A stretch of DNA of 38,463 nucleotides from Saprospiraceae bacterium (GCA_020436785.1 JAGQXC010000271.1:1-38463), one strand, 5' to 3'; shown: positions 17,001 through 25,575, counted from the stretch's first letter. Notes: generated by a model from the letters alone, not told the origin. Translations and numbers: made by a program.

Positions 17001-17231
17001 AGTATAGGAAAAGACCAGTACGTCGCCGGAGTTGGCGGTTAGTGAGTAGGTGCCGTCCAGGTCGGTGGTCGTACCGGTGGACGTACCCTTGATCAGGATG
17101 TTGACCCCAATCAGAGGTTCTGCGTTGGAACCAGTTACGGTCCCGCTGATGGTCTGCTGACTATACGCGGCGGTACAGAGCAAGACGGCAAACAGCGTCA
17201 TCACAACACTTTTTAGCTTCATATCCCGCAT
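14058..17231 (-). CDS. susC-like: SusC/RagA family TonB-linked outer-membrane receptor
   Basis: A 1057-aa protein with a signal peptide (ending AAYSQ), then a CarboxypepD_reg-like domain at about 26-110 (GTVTGSNAEPLIGVNILIKG), the SusC motif EVVVVAYG, the TonB plug (about 115-230, with RGTNTLGNSSPLIVIDG and ISVLKDASAAIYGARAANG) and a long 22-strand-type barrel ending in LNIGASLTF, a typical terminal beta strand. The ATG at 17222 (Met4) is an equally plausible start. It is the first gene of the co-directional run that continues through SusD, FG-GAP, haloperoxidase and regulator genes. It uses TonB energy to import a ligand delivered by SusD. No anti-sigma, SusR or hybrid two-component gene is adjacent, so regulation is not evident. 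Confidence 0.96.
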   Translation of the reverse strand: MRDMKLKSVVMTLFAVLLCTAAYSQQTISGTVTGSNAEPLIGVNILIKGTSTGTTTDLDGTYSLTANSGDVLVFSYTGFDSKEITIGSSTTIDVVLEEGKALEEVVVVAYGVQKKVTVTGAVVALPGKDLVKSPAVDMSNSLAGRLPGVVVIQSSGEPGYDGATVTIRGTNTLGNSSPLIVIDGIPDRAGGLGRLNPADIESISVLKDASAAIYGARAANGAILITTKRGASGKPTISYDFNQGFTQPTVVPNMSNAVEYANIMNEIGIYKNVPQNEWQAAWQALKTNGTYDSPTDGIATINANYSPDAVRLYGEGSDKWGYPDTDWFGDAFRTWAPQSRHNLQLSGGTDKLRYMTSLGYVHQDAIYKNSATYYNQYNFRVNLDANVSDYIKPNVGIMVRREDRNFPTEGAGAIFRMLMRGRPTEPEVWPNGMPGPDIENGQNPYVITTNATGYTKDPTDYIQANGGVDITNPWIDGLKLTLSGSVDYSSRTTKTWQTPWMLYYWDRQTYGSDGDPLLVPAVRSNFKDPRLTQSYGNSLNTNLTALLNYDFTVGPDHTFNVLAGVTRETFEGSGFYAFRRNYISAAVDQLFAGGSLEQNTGGSAYERARLGYYGRAQYNFREKYLAEFIWRYDGSYIFPESDRFGFFPGILLGWNISKEDFFNVPGIDYLKLRASYGQMGNDQVYYNGALQEYAFLSTYGFGSYPINGQVVTTLQETVLANPSFTWERANNTNIGLDATIMNNMFDVSLEYFYNRRDQILIQKTGSTPASSGINSLLPPVNAGKVDNKGFEFTVNYNNPASNKVRLQAGINAGYAKNKVVFMDEVPGAPDYQHQEGKPIGSYLVYQSDGVFKDQAEIEANNIDYSGVTGKLIPGDMKFVDYNKDGVIDADDQVRLDESLTPTFNFGASAYLSYKNFDLSALLQGATGASIRIQTESGDIGNFLKYSYDHRWSIDNPSSTDPRLASRGDTYYTGGNFGNNTYYLFSKDYIRLKNLEVGYTITNDFLSRASISNLRVYVNALNLFTITANDVYDPESTSQSGQYYPQQRVLNIGASLTF

Positions 17232-17344
17232 TTTGGTTTAAGTTGTTAAGAAAATAGGTTAAATGTAATTTTTACAATTATTCGCCTAAAAATTTTTTTG
17301 ACATACTCCTTTCTGCTTAAAGGGCGAACGAAATACTCATTAAT

Positions 17345-17388
17345 AAAAAAAGGCTGAAAGGTTGAGAATAAGCCTTACCGGGCTTATT
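17345..17388 (-). terminator. Candidate terminator in the 286-base gap between the type IX cargo gene and susC
   Basis: On the minus strand, a hairpin with AATAAGCC arms (17367-17374 and 17381-17388) is followed by an overlapping alternative stem (AAGGCT at 17350-17355 with AGCCTT at 17371-17376) that ends in seven T residues. It lies about 130 bases after the stop of the gene at 17518 and could end that transcript before the susC promoter. The remainder of the 17232-17517 gap is AT-rich and should hold the susC promoter, but I see no close match to a Bacteroidota -33/-7 pair. Confidence 0.4.
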
Positions 17389-17517
17389 GAATAGTGAATT
17401 TACAAAAATCTCGTTTCCACCAAAGATATTCGCCAAATAAATTTGCGGGACTTAAGAAAAAGCTGATGAATTCTTTTGCAAACAGGTGAAAAAACCAAGG
17501 ATTTGGTGCCAGGGATT

Positions 17518-19503
17518 TTAACGGACCACCGTTAAGTCACCGGATACGATGCGAACATCGAAATCCAGGAATCGGACCTGTGCAGACCACACGTACACCC
17601 CGGGCTGGGCATAAGTGCCACCTTTGACCCGGCCGTCCCAGCCGCTGGCCGGATTATTGAGCGGTACATCATGACCTTCGTAGACAATGTTTCCCCACCG
17701 GTCATAGATCCGGAACACCTCAATCAGGTCAACCCCTTTACCATAAAGGTAGAAGATATCATTATTACCGTCGCCATTCGGGCTGAAGACATTGGGCGCA
17801 ATGATGTCTTTCACTTTATTTACACGGATTTCCAGGGAGTCCAGGTCGGTACAACCTTCGGCATTGGTGACCTCGAGGCGAACGGTAGCATCAAAAAGAG
17901 GCCGGATGGTAATGTCATCGCAGGTACGGCAATAGGCAAAGGCTCGTTCGGTATTTATGCTCCAGGAATTCGTGTAGGCAATGGAAGAATTCACCTGTGG
18001 GAAAATACTGGTCTCTTCGCCCAGATCAATTACCAGATTACTACCCAGTTCAACCGATATGGGTGGTGAGAATTCCACATCTATCGTATCGTACAGGACC
18101 GCACAGCCGGTTTCGGCACGAACCCAGAAACGGCCTGGTTGGGTGACTGCATAAGTGGATGCTGTGGTTTCATCATTCCATTCGTATTTGACCCCCTGCT
18201 GATTTCCTTTCAATAATAACGTTTCACCGGGGCAGAGTTTTTTGTTTTGATTTTCAAGATCCAGAATCAATGGAACCACATTCAAAAAGGTTGAATCTTC
18301 CGGTTTAAGCGTGGTGGGGTCATCCGAAAGGGTCTGCGTACCCAGATTTTGAGCCAGGCGACTTAATAGAGCCTGGTTGCCCCGGTGACCGACCGTATTG
18401 GGACCCACGTAAACTTTGACTTTAATCGAATCGATGCCGGGAGGGACGGTCATATTCTCAATGATCAGGTGGTCAGGTCCTTCACCGGCCAGGACATCGC
18501 CACCAAATGGATTGACCAGAATATTGCGGATGGTAAAGTTGCGTGGTAGCCGGTCTTCCAGTCGAATCCCAGCTTGAACAAAGCCGGTTGAGTTGGCTAT
18601 GATAAAGGTGTATTCGACTTCCGAGCAAGTAACGGTCTCCCGGGGGTAAACAGTTTTTTGCAGTTTGAGGGTAAACGGACAGGAGCAGGCATCACTGCGA
18701 TTGGCTTCTTCTCCCCGGGTAAGAAAAGAGACCGTACCGGCTTCTTTATCGATCTTGAACAAACTGTTTTGGATGCCGAAGGTCTGTCCGATCGAACCGT
18801 ATCCGTACAGGTTGCCAAAAGCATCAAAAAAAACGGAGGCAATGGAGGAGGCAATCTGCCGGGTGCGGCTGATGGACTGGACTTCGAAGGTGGTAAAATT
18901 GATCGAAACCACCCGCTGATTTTGACTGTCATAGCCATATGCAATGCCGGTAAAGGGATCAAACGCAAAATCGTAGATCGCGGCGGTAAGATTTACATTG
19001 TGAATTTTGACCGGGTAAGCCGGATCGGTTAGATCTACAAAGGCGACGAAATTCGAAAAAGTACTGAACGGTCCGCCACCGATCAGGATCAGGTAGTGGC
19101 CATCCGGGGTGACATCACCGGCAGGATATTGGCCGTTAAATAATTCCGGGATTACCCTGAGCTCCTCGGCAGCACCATTGCGACCTATCCGGATCAGCGT
19201 GCGCGTGTCCTGTTCGAGGGTATAAATAAAATTGTCGGTGCTGCGGTAGCCCATTCCATTGATGTGGTATTTGGGGGGGAAGCCGGAGATCTGCCGGAAA
19301 CGAACTTCCTCGGTGACCGGATCAATGATGACCTGGTTCAGATTGCTGATAAAGCCAGGCCGGAGTGTGAGGTAATATTCTCCTGAACAGACAAATGGTT
19401 CAATCTGACCCATTGCTGCATGACCAATCATCAACATCAGGCCGATGATTACAGCACGAAACCCTGCTATCTGAATGGCATCCGAGGTTTCTGGTTCTTT
19501 CAT
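17518..19503 (-). CDS. Secreted protein with gliding-motility-associated (type IX secretion, type B) C-terminal domain
   Basis: A 661-aa protein. After a signal peptide (ending AAMGQ), an N-terminal region (about 30-250, with MGYRSTDNFIYTLEQDT, DGHYLILIGGG and FAFDPFTGIAYGYDS) looks like the DUF6923 propeller-like domain. A DUF11-like segment follows (about 285-390, TVTCSEVEYTFIIANS), then an Ig-like stretch. The C-terminus (about 570-661: NVFSPNGDGNNDIF, IYDRWGNIVYEG, GWDGRVKGG, GVYVWSAQV) is the CHU_C/gliding-motility signal recognised by the type IX secretion machinery. The frame extends to a GTG at 19512, but the ATG at 19503 is preferred. It is monocistronic between the susC and efflux operons. 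The likely role is a cell-surface or released structural or adhesive protein. Confidence 0.9.
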   Translation of the reverse strand: MKEPETSDAIQIAGFRAVIIGLMLMIGHAAMGQIEPFVCSGEYYLTLRPGFISNLNQVIIDPVTEEVRFRQISGFPPKYHINGMGYRSTDNFIYTLEQDTRTLIRIGRNGAAEELRVIPELFNGQYPAGDVTPDGHYLILIGGGPFSTFSNFVAFVDLTDPAYPVKIHNVNLTAAIYDFAFDPFTGIAYGYDSQNQRVVSINFTTFEVQSISRTRQIASSIASVFFDAFGNLYGYGSIGQTFGIQNSLFKIDKEAGTVSFLTRGEEANRSDACSCPFTLKLQKTVYPRETVTCSEVEYTFIIANSTGFVQAGIRLEDRLPRNFTIRNILVNPFGGDVLAGEGPDHLIIENMTVPPGIDSIKVKVYVGPNTVGHRGNQALLSRLAQNLGTQTLSDDPTTLKPEDSTFLNVVPLILDLENQNKKLCPGETLLLKGNQQGVKYEWNDETTASTYAVTQPGRFWVRAETGCAVLYDTIDVEFSPPISVELGSNLVIDLGEETSIFPQVNSSIAYTNSWSINTERAFAYCRTCDDITIRPLFDATVRLEVTNAEGCTDLDSLEIRVNKVKDIIAPNVFSPNGDGNNDIFYLYGKGVDLIEVFRIYDRWGNIVYEGHDVPLNNPASGWDGRVKGGTYAQPGVYVWSAQVRFLDFDVRIVSGDLTVVR

Positions 19504-19762
19504 AAATCGCACGCGTCCGGTTCAATCAAAGTTTCAAAAGGTACAGATTTATCGCTTTGATTTGTAATAAAATCTACTCAACTGGTCATTTCGTCCACTG
19601 AACCTCATAAACTTCCAACAATCATGATAGAATTGAAGTTGCTTTTAGAAGCATGAAATCCGCAGGATGTACTCAGACCGGGCCGACATTATTGCCTGAT
19701 CCTCTTTACATAACCTACGAATTAACATGATGTTAAGGATTCAGTGTAAAGAATTCTTTAAA

Positions 19763-19776
19763 AAATTGATCAATTT
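19763..19776. promoter_or_regulatory. Perfect 14-bp palindrome upstream of the efflux operon (possible operator)
   Basis: AAATTGATCAATTT is a perfect palindrome ending 21 bases before the ATG of the efflux adaptor, where a repressor would block transcription or initiation. It sits in the 294-base divergent gap (19504-19797), which is otherwise AT-rich with no gene. Core ATTGATCAAT resembles MarR-type sites in general form. No regulator gene is adjacent, and the motif differs from the TetR-operon repeat at 31221-31268. The role is inferred from position only. Confidence 0.4.
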
Positions 19777-19797
19777 CGCGATTTGAAATCATAATTC

Positions 19798-20880
19798 ATG
19801 GTGCCTCTAGTTCGAAACGCAGCTCAGCTGTGCCTTATTTTTTTCCTATTTACCAGCCTATTGACTTCCTGTGGAAGTGATGAAGAGATTCCCAGCGCAG
19901 CTCCGGCTCCATCTTTCGCCCCCCCCAGTCAGCAAGCCCTGACCGTGGAAGGATTTGTCGTGAAGCCACAGACCATTGAACGGACCCTGCAGGCGACGGG
20001 TAGTCTATTGGCGAATGAATCCGTGCCCATTCAATTTGAGCGCAACGGCCGCCTGGAAAAACTCTATTTTCAGGAAGCCACCTTTGTGAAAGCCGGCCAA
20101 CTGCTGGCTGAAATTGATGATTCTGAACTGCAGGCCCAAAAGAAAAAGTTTGAAGTGAATCTTGATCTGGCTGAAAAACAGGCAGCCCGGGGAAAAGAGC
20201 TGGTAGCCATCCAGGCCATGAGCCAGGAAGAATACGACCGCCTGCTAAACAGCATTGAATCCATCAAAGCAGACCTCGCTTTGAATGCAGTGCAGTTGGA
20301 AAAATCCAAAATCTATGCACCCTTCAGTGGTGTGCTTGGATTACGACAAGTTAGCGAAGGCGCTTACATCGGTCCGAGTGATGTCATCGTCGACCTCTAT
20401 CAGATCAACCCCATCAAACTTGAATTCGACGTTCCGGAGCGCTACCTGCCGGAAATGAAAAGCGGTTTGGAATTGACGTTTACGGTTGTCGGACAAAACA
20501 CGCCCTACCAGGCAAAGGTCTACGCCATCGGTACCGAATTGAATCCGGATACCCGTACGGTTAAAGTCCGTGCATTGGCCAATAATGCCCAGCAAATCTT
20601 GAAGCCCGGCCAGTTTGCCAAAGTGAACCTGGTAACCAGCGTGACCAATCAGGCCGTGATGATACCTACGGACGCCATTGTACCCATCCTGGATGGAAAA
20701 CAAGTGTTTATTGCCAGGAAAGGATCTGCGGAAGCGATTACGGTCCTTACCGGTGATCGGAGAAATGCATACATCGAAGTATTGAATGGCATTCAGATCG
20801 GCGATACCGTGATTGTCAGCGGATTGATGTCGGTTGTGAACGGATCCAAGATTGTGATTAACCGATTTGTTCAACCCTAA
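19798..20880 (+). CDS. RND efflux periplasmic adaptor (membrane fusion) lipoprotein
   Basis: A 360-aa protein with lipobox LTSC (Cys25) and a proline-rich linker. The HlyD/AcrA layout follows: a first lipoyl half (GRLEKLYFQEATFVKAGQ), a short coiled-coil hairpin (about 105-165, NLDLAEKQAARGKELV...), a second lipoyl half (SKIYAPFSGVLGLRQVSEGAYI), a beta-barrel (IKLEFDVPERYLPEMK) and a membrane-proximal domain ending in VVNGSKIVINRF. It links the inner-membrane pump to the TolC-like channel encoded downstream. Twelve bases separate it from the pump gene. The absence of a transcriptional regulator in the operon is notable. Confidence 0.95.
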   Translation: MVPLVRNAAQLCLIFFLFTSLLTSCGSDEEIPSAAPAPSFAPPSQQALTVEGFVVKPQTIERTLQATGSLLANESVPIQFERNGRLEKLYFQEATFVKAGQLLAEIDDSELQAQKKKFEVNLDLAEKQAARGKELVAIQAMSQEEYDRLLNSIESIKADLALNAVQLEKSKIYAPFSGVLGLRQVSEGAYIGPSDVIVDLYQINPIKLEFDVPERYLPEMKSGLELTFTVVGQNTPYQAKVYAIGTELNPDTRTVKVRALANNAQQILKPGQFAKVNLVTSVTNQAVMIPTDAIVPILDGKQVFIARKGSAEAITVLTGDRRNAYIEVLNGIQIGDTVIVSGLMSVVNGSKIVINRFVQP

Positions 20881-20892
20881 AACATCCAATCC

Positions 20893-23800
20893 ATGAGTCT
20901 GGCCTCCACCTCCATCAACCGACCAGTACTGGCAACCGTTATATCCATTACGATCATCCTGTTCGGGGTCATCGGTTACACCTACCTGGGATTGCGCGAT
21001 TATCCGGTGGTGGACCCGCCGGTCATTTCCGTATCCACCAACTATGTAGGTGCCAACGCTGAAATCATCGAGTCCCAGATTACGGAAGTGGTTGAGGAAG
21101 CCGTGAATGGCATCGCCGGTATCCGTTCCCTTTCTTCTACCAGTGCCGATGGCCGTAGTACCATTACCGTCGAATTTGAAATCGGCACCAACCTGGAAGC
21201 CGCGGCCAATGACGTCCGTGACAAAGTTTCCGGAGTACAGCGTCAATTACCGCCCGATGCCGACCCACCTTCGGTGACCAAAAACGACGCCAACGCTTCA
21301 ACCATCCTGGCTCTGACCATTCAAAGTGACCGGCGCGACCTCATGACCTTGTCGGAGATGGCCAACAATATTTTTAAAGAGCGACTGCAGACCATCCCAG
21401 GGGTTTCGAACATCCGGATCTGGGGAGAAAAAAAATATGCGATCCGTATTCAAATGGATCCCGCCAAGTTGTCGGCCTATGGTCTGACCCCACTGGATGT
21501 CAGGACAGCCCTGCAAACGCAAAACCTGGAATTACCTTCCGGTAAAATCGAAGGCGACCGTACCGAGTTAACCATCCGTACCTTTGGCCGGCTGAACACA
21601 CCGGAGGAATTCGCAGACATGGTTATCCGTGAGCAGAACGGGGTGGTCGTCCAATTGAAAGACATTGCAACCGTTGAAATGCAACCCCGGAATCTCAATA
21701 CCATTTTGCGGGGTTCCGGCATCATCCCCATGGTCGGCTGTGCCATCACGCCATTGCCCGGTGCGAACTACATTGAAATTGCAGATGAAGCCTACAAACG
21801 GGTAGATCAGATCAAAAAAGACCTGCCACCTGATATCCTGGTCGGATATGCTTTTGACCAAACCCTGTCCATCCGTAAAGCCGTCAATGAGGTTCAGGAC
21901 ACCATCCTGATCGCATTCTTATTGGTGGTCGTGATCATCTTTATGTTTTTGCGGGACTGGCGGACAACCCTCATTCCCATTCTGGCCATTCCAATCTCAT
22001 TGATCGGTACGTTCTTTGTCATGTACATTTTTGGATTCTCCATTAACATACTGACGTTGCTGGGAATCGTCCTGGCCACTGGTTTGGTGGTGGATGACGC
22101 CATCGTGATGATGGAAAACATTTACCGCCGAATCGAAAATGGAGAGCCGCCTCTGAAAGCGGGTATCGAAGGTTCTACCGAAATCTATTTCGCCATTATT
22201 GCCACCAGTATCACCCTGGTGGCCGTGTTCCTGCCCATCATCTTCCTCCAGGGCTTGACCGGACGCTTGTTCCGTGAATTTGGAATCGTGGTTTCCGGTG
22301 CCATTGTGATCTCTACCATCGTTTCGCTGACGTTGACTCCGATGCTAAGCTCACGGATCCTGCGTAAGAAAAAACGCGAGTCACTTCTTTACCGGGCTAC
22401 CGAAGGATTTTTCCGTGGTATGACCAACGGCTACAACAGTGGTGTTAAACATTTCATTAAAGCAAGATGGCTGGTTTTGCCCATTCTGGCTATTTCCGGT
22501 TACGGTATTTATTACCTGGGTACGCACCTACCTTCCGAACTGGCGCCGATGGAAGACAAAAGCAGTTTCCGGGTCATGTCAACCGCACCGGAAGGTACCT
22601 CCTACGAGATGATGGATAAATACCAGTTGGATGTCCTCTCAATTCTTGATTCCCTGCCCGAAAAACGGGCTTACATTGCCGTCACTTCACCTGGATTTGG
22701 TTCTACGGCTTCTGCCAACTCCGCCTTTGTGTTTTATTCTTTGGTGGATCCCAGTGAGCGGACCCGGAGTCAGGATCAGATCGCTAAAATGATGTATGGC
22801 AAGTTAGCGAATTTGCCATATGCCCGAAGTTTTGTGTCCCAGGAACAAACCATTTCGGTCAGTCGTTCGTTGCGGGGGATGCCCGTACAGTATGTGATTC
22901 AGGCGCCCAACTTTACCAAACTCAAGGAATCCTTGCCCACCTTCATGGAAGAGGTGGCCAAGCGGCCGGAATTTTCGGTAACCGACCTGGATCTGAAATT
23001 TAATAAGCCTGAATTACACATCCAGATCGATCGCGAACGGGCTCGTAGCCTGGGGGTCACGGTTAGAGATATTGCAGAAACTCTGCAGCTGTATTACAGT
23101 CAGCAACGCTTCGGATATTTTATTCGCGATGGCAAACAATATGAGGTGATTGGTGAAGCCAGCCGGGTCAACCGCAACGATCCGGGTGACCTGACCGATA
23201 TCTATGTGCGTAACAATCAGGGTGAGTTGATCCAGATGAGCAATCTGGTATCGCAAAAAGAAGAATCCAATCCTCCGACCTTATACCGTTACAACCGTTA
23301 CATCTCAGCCACGGTGTCCGCGGACCTTAATGATGGGTACACCATCGGAGATGGCATTGCAGCCATGGATGCCGTAAAGGCACAGGTCCTGGATGAGTCG
23401 TTCAGTTCTGCATTGTCCGGATCATCCAAAGACTTTGTGGAAAGTTCTGGCGGTTTGTATTTTGCTTTCCTGTTGGCATTGGCGTTAATTTACCTGGCGC
23501 TGTCTGCACAGTTTGAGAGTTTCCTGGATCCGTTGATCATCATGTTCACAGTGCCCCTAGCCCTGTTTGGGGCATTGCTTGCCTTATGGATTGGTGGTCA
23601 TACCATCAACATCTTCAGCCAGATTGGCATCATTGTGCTGGTAGGTATCGTTACAAAAAACGGGATTCTGATTGTGGAGTTTGCCAATCAGCGACGAGAG
23701 GCGGGGCTGGACAAATTTGCGGCGGTCATTGAAGCGGCCACCTTGAGATTGCGCCCGATCCTGATGACCAGCATGGCCACGGTGTTGGGCGTACTACCGA

Positions 23801-23934
23801 TTGCTTTGGCATTGGGTTCGGCGGCAACTTCCCGGATTTCCATGGGCGTCGCCATCATTGGTGGATTGCTGTTCTCACTGGTTTTGACGTTGTTTGTGAT
23901 CCCGGCTGCCTATACATTCTTTAAGCGTAAATAA
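20893..23934 (+). CDS. RND (HAE1/AcrB-type) multidrug efflux pump
   Basis: A 1013-aa protein of normal family length. It begins SLASTSINRPVLATVISITI with the first membrane helix, followed by a porter domain, a helix bundle with the proton-relay aspartates Asp401-Asp402 (GLVVDDAIVMMENIYRR), a second porter domain and the second bundle with Lys922 (IVTKNGILIVEFANQRR) and LRPILMTSMATVLGVLPIAL. Asp-Asp and Lys of the proton relay are intact, so it should be an active proton-driven exporter of small hydrophobic compounds. It lies between the adaptor and channel genes in a standard tripartite operon. Substrate cannot be read from sequence. Confidence 0.96.
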   Translation: MSLASTSINRPVLATVISITIILFGVIGYTYLGLRDYPVVDPPVISVSTNYVGANAEIIESQITEVVEEAVNGIAGIRSLSSTSADGRSTITVEFEIGTNLEAAANDVRDKVSGVQRQLPPDADPPSVTKNDANASTILALTIQSDRRDLMTLSEMANNIFKERLQTIPGVSNIRIWGEKKYAIRIQMDPAKLSAYGLTPLDVRTALQTQNLELPSGKIEGDRTELTIRTFGRLNTPEEFADMVIREQNGVVVQLKDIATVEMQPRNLNTILRGSGIIPMVGCAITPLPGANYIEIADEAYKRVDQIKKDLPPDILVGYAFDQTLSIRKAVNEVQDTILIAFLLVVVIIFMFLRDWRTTLIPILAIPISLIGTFFVMYIFGFSINILTLLGIVLATGLVVDDAIVMMENIYRRIENGEPPLKAGIEGSTEIYFAIIATSITLVAVFLPIIFLQGLTGRLFREFGIVVSGAIVISTIVSLTLTPMLSSRILRKKKRESLLYRATEGFFRGMTNGYNSGVKHFIKARWLVLPILAISGYGIYYLGTHLPSELAPMEDKSSFRVMSTAPEGTSYEMMDKYQLDVLSILDSLPEKRAYIAVTSPGFGSTASANSAFVFYSLVDPSERTRSQDQIAKMMYGKLANLPYARSFVSQEQTISVSRSLRGMPVQYVIQAPNFTKLKESLPTFMEEVAKRPEFSVTDLDLKFNKPELHIQIDRERARSLGVTVRDIAETLQLYYSQQRFGYFIRDGKQYEVIGEASRVNRNDPGDLTDIYVRNNQGELIQMSNLVSQKEESNPPTLYRYNRYISATVSADLNDGYTIGDGIAAMDAVKAQVLDESFSSALSGSSKDFVESSGGLYFAFLLALALIYLALSAQFESFLDPLIIMFTVPLALFGALLALWIGGHTINIFSQIGIIVLVGIVTKNGILIVEFANQRREAGLDKFAAVIEAATLRLRPILMTSMATVLGVLPIALALGSAATSRISMGVAIIGGLLFSLVLTLFVIPAAYTFFKRK

Positions 23935-23938
23935 AGTC

Positions 23939-25255
23939 ATGAATATTCTTTTGAAAATACGATTGTTATTGGTAGCAGGGTTGGCATCCGGTTGGGCCTT
24001 TGGCCAGCCGGTACTTAGGATGGACGAGGCGGTACGGATTGCCCTGGAGAATAATTTTCAGGTCCAGATCCTGAGAAATAACGAAACCATCGCCGCCAAC
24101 AGCAATACCTATGGCAATGCCGGGTATCTTCCTCGTGTCAGCACCACCGGTACCGTATCGTATTCTTCGAACAATACCAATCAAAAATTCTTCAGCGGGG
24201 ATACCCGTACAGGGGTCGGAGCAGGAAATACCTCAGCTCGTGGCGCCCTGGAAGCGACCTGGACCGCCTTCGATGGCTTCCGGATGTTTGCCACCAAAGA
24301 ACGCCTGGAAACACTCGAATCACGATCCCACATTGTCACCGAACAGGAGATGCACGGTATTGCCACGGATGTTCAATTGGCGTATTATGAACTGGTCCGT
24401 ATCCAGCAACAGATCTCAATCACCAAATCTTCGATTGAACTTAACCAATCCCTGCGTGATCTGGCTTCAGGCCGGTTACGGCTGGGCGCGGGAACGGAGC
24501 TGGAAGTCTTGCAGGCTACCAACGCGGTCAATGCAGACAGTTCGGCATTGCTCACCCGGGAAGACCAGTTGGATCAGGCTAAAATGGCATTTAACCTGCT
24601 TCTTGGTCGTGAGGCCGGAATCGCGTTTTCAGTCCCTGAGGTGATCGAGCCGGTTGCCCTCCCTGCCCTGGATGCCCTAACGCAGCAGGCCATGGATCGT
24701 AATTATCAGTTGAGTCTGTTAAATATGGATGAACGCCTGGCTGCACTTTCCATTAAGGAGGCCAAAGCCGATCTATATCCCCGTCTTAACCTCAACCTGG
24801 GGTACACGTTTAGCTACTCCCGGGCTGAAGTCGGCTTTTTGTTGTCAAACCGTACCTTCGGGCCGACCGGTGGAGTGACATTAACCTACGACTTGTTTAC
24901 GGGAAGAAATCTCAAGAAAGATATTGCCAATGCCAATCTGTTTCAGGAGAATATCAAATTGTCCCGGCAGGACATCACCCTGAACATCCGTTCGACCATG
25001 GCCCAATTGTTTCAGCAGTACCAGGGCTTACTGCAGGTCCGGGAACTGGAGCTGAAAAATGTAGAGACAGCCACCCGGAATACCGAACTGGCACGTCAAC
25101 TTTACCAGGCAGGACGCGCCACCGATTATGCGGTTCGCGAGGCGATCCTCCAGGAGACTCAGGTGCGCGACCGCTTGTCGGATTATTCCTTCCGGATGAA
25201 GATGGCAGAATTGCATATGAAAAGCCTGGCCGGTATGCCAATGTTTGGTGAATAA
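23939..25255 (+). CDS. TolC family outer-membrane efflux channel
   Basis: A 438-aa protein with a signal peptide (ending WAFGQ) and two internally similar OEP halves. The first contains ALENNFQVQILRNN and RGALEATWTAFDGFRMFATKERLE, the second ALTQQAMDRNYQLSLLNMDERLAALSIKEAKADLYPRLNLNLGYTFSY and GVTLTYDLFTG. These are the helix pairs of the periplasmic tunnel with barrel strands between. It starts 4 bases after the pump stop. The MITE-like element begins only a few bases after its TAA, so the operon end is set by that insertion. Confidence 0.94.
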   Translation: MNILLKIRLLLVAGLASGWAFGQPVLRMDEAVRIALENNFQVQILRNNETIAANSNTYGNAGYLPRVSTTGTVSYSSNNTNQKFFSGDTRTGVGAGNTSARGALEATWTAFDGFRMFATKERLETLESRSHIVTEQEMHGIATDVQLAYYELVRIQQQISITKSSIELNQSLRDLASGRLRLGAGTELEVLQATNAVNADSSALLTREDQLDQAKMAFNLLLGREAGIAFSVPEVIEPVALPALDALTQQAMDRNYQLSLLNMDERLAALSIKEAKADLYPRLNLNLGYTFSYSRAEVGFLLSNRTFGPTGGVTLTYDLFTGRNLKKDIANANLFQENIKLSRQDITLNIRSTMAQLFQQYQGLLQVRELELKNVETATRNTELARQLYQAGRATDYAVREAILQETQVRDRLSDYSFRMKMAELHMKSLAGMPMFGE

Positions 25256-25260
25256 TTTTA

Positions 25261-25575
25261 CCCAAATCATGCATTAGAATTCGTAGCGAGGCGCATTTCT
25301 GCAAAAGTAGCAAGTGTTTCACGGAGGATGCATAGCAAGCTATGTCGACGAAGTGAAGTGCTTAATACTACAGCAAAAATGTGTCGAAGTAGAATAAATC
25401 TAAAGGTTCTTTCCATCGTATGCATGCAATCCATACGATCTCACAACGATCTCAAAGAGAAAGCATGAAGAACTTCCAGAATTTTTCTAATGCCAATGCA
25501 TTTAAAATGGGTTGATTATCAGTTACTTAATCGCATATTCCGCTATAGAAAATTTGGTCTAATGCATGATTTGGG
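25261..25575. mobile_element. MITE-like non-autonomous element, 315 bp
   Basis: The ends are perfect 18-bp terminal inverted repeats, CCCAAATCATGCATTAGA at 25261-25278 and its complement at 25558-25575. They are flanked by TTA on both sides (25258-25260 and 25576-25578), as expected for a 3-bp target duplication. There is no ORF inside. The left half folds into a long imperfect hairpin centred at 25337/25338 (perfect core CATAGC-AA-GCTATG, arms of about 60 bases). A smaller perfect stem (25415-25422 with 25432-25439) lies to the right. It fills almost the whole 351-base gap between two convergent operons and may double as a bidirectional terminator. A 3-bp TNA-type duplication fits some IS5-group transposases; that link is inference. 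Confidence 0.75.
25278..25398. repeat. Long imperfect inverted repeat inside the MITE-like element
   Basis: Sequence left of 25337 and the complement of sequence right of 25338 align over about 60 bases with scattered mismatches. For example ATTCGTAG...CGCATTTCTGC pairs with ATTCTACTTCGACACATTTTTGC, and GTTTCAC with ACTTCAC, then the perfect CATAGC core. A transcript from either flanking operon would fold here into an extended stem. Confidence 0.55.

Noticed and set aside
20341-21246. 301-codon minus-strand open frame across the efflux adaptor/pump junction
   Set aside because: It is antisense to two well-supported genes, has no recognisable motif or hydrophobic pattern, and arises from their codon structure.
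19798-25255. Regulation of the RND operon by the TetR protein encoded at 30622-31206
   Set aside because: The palindrome before the RND operon does not resemble the inverted repeat before the TetR gene.
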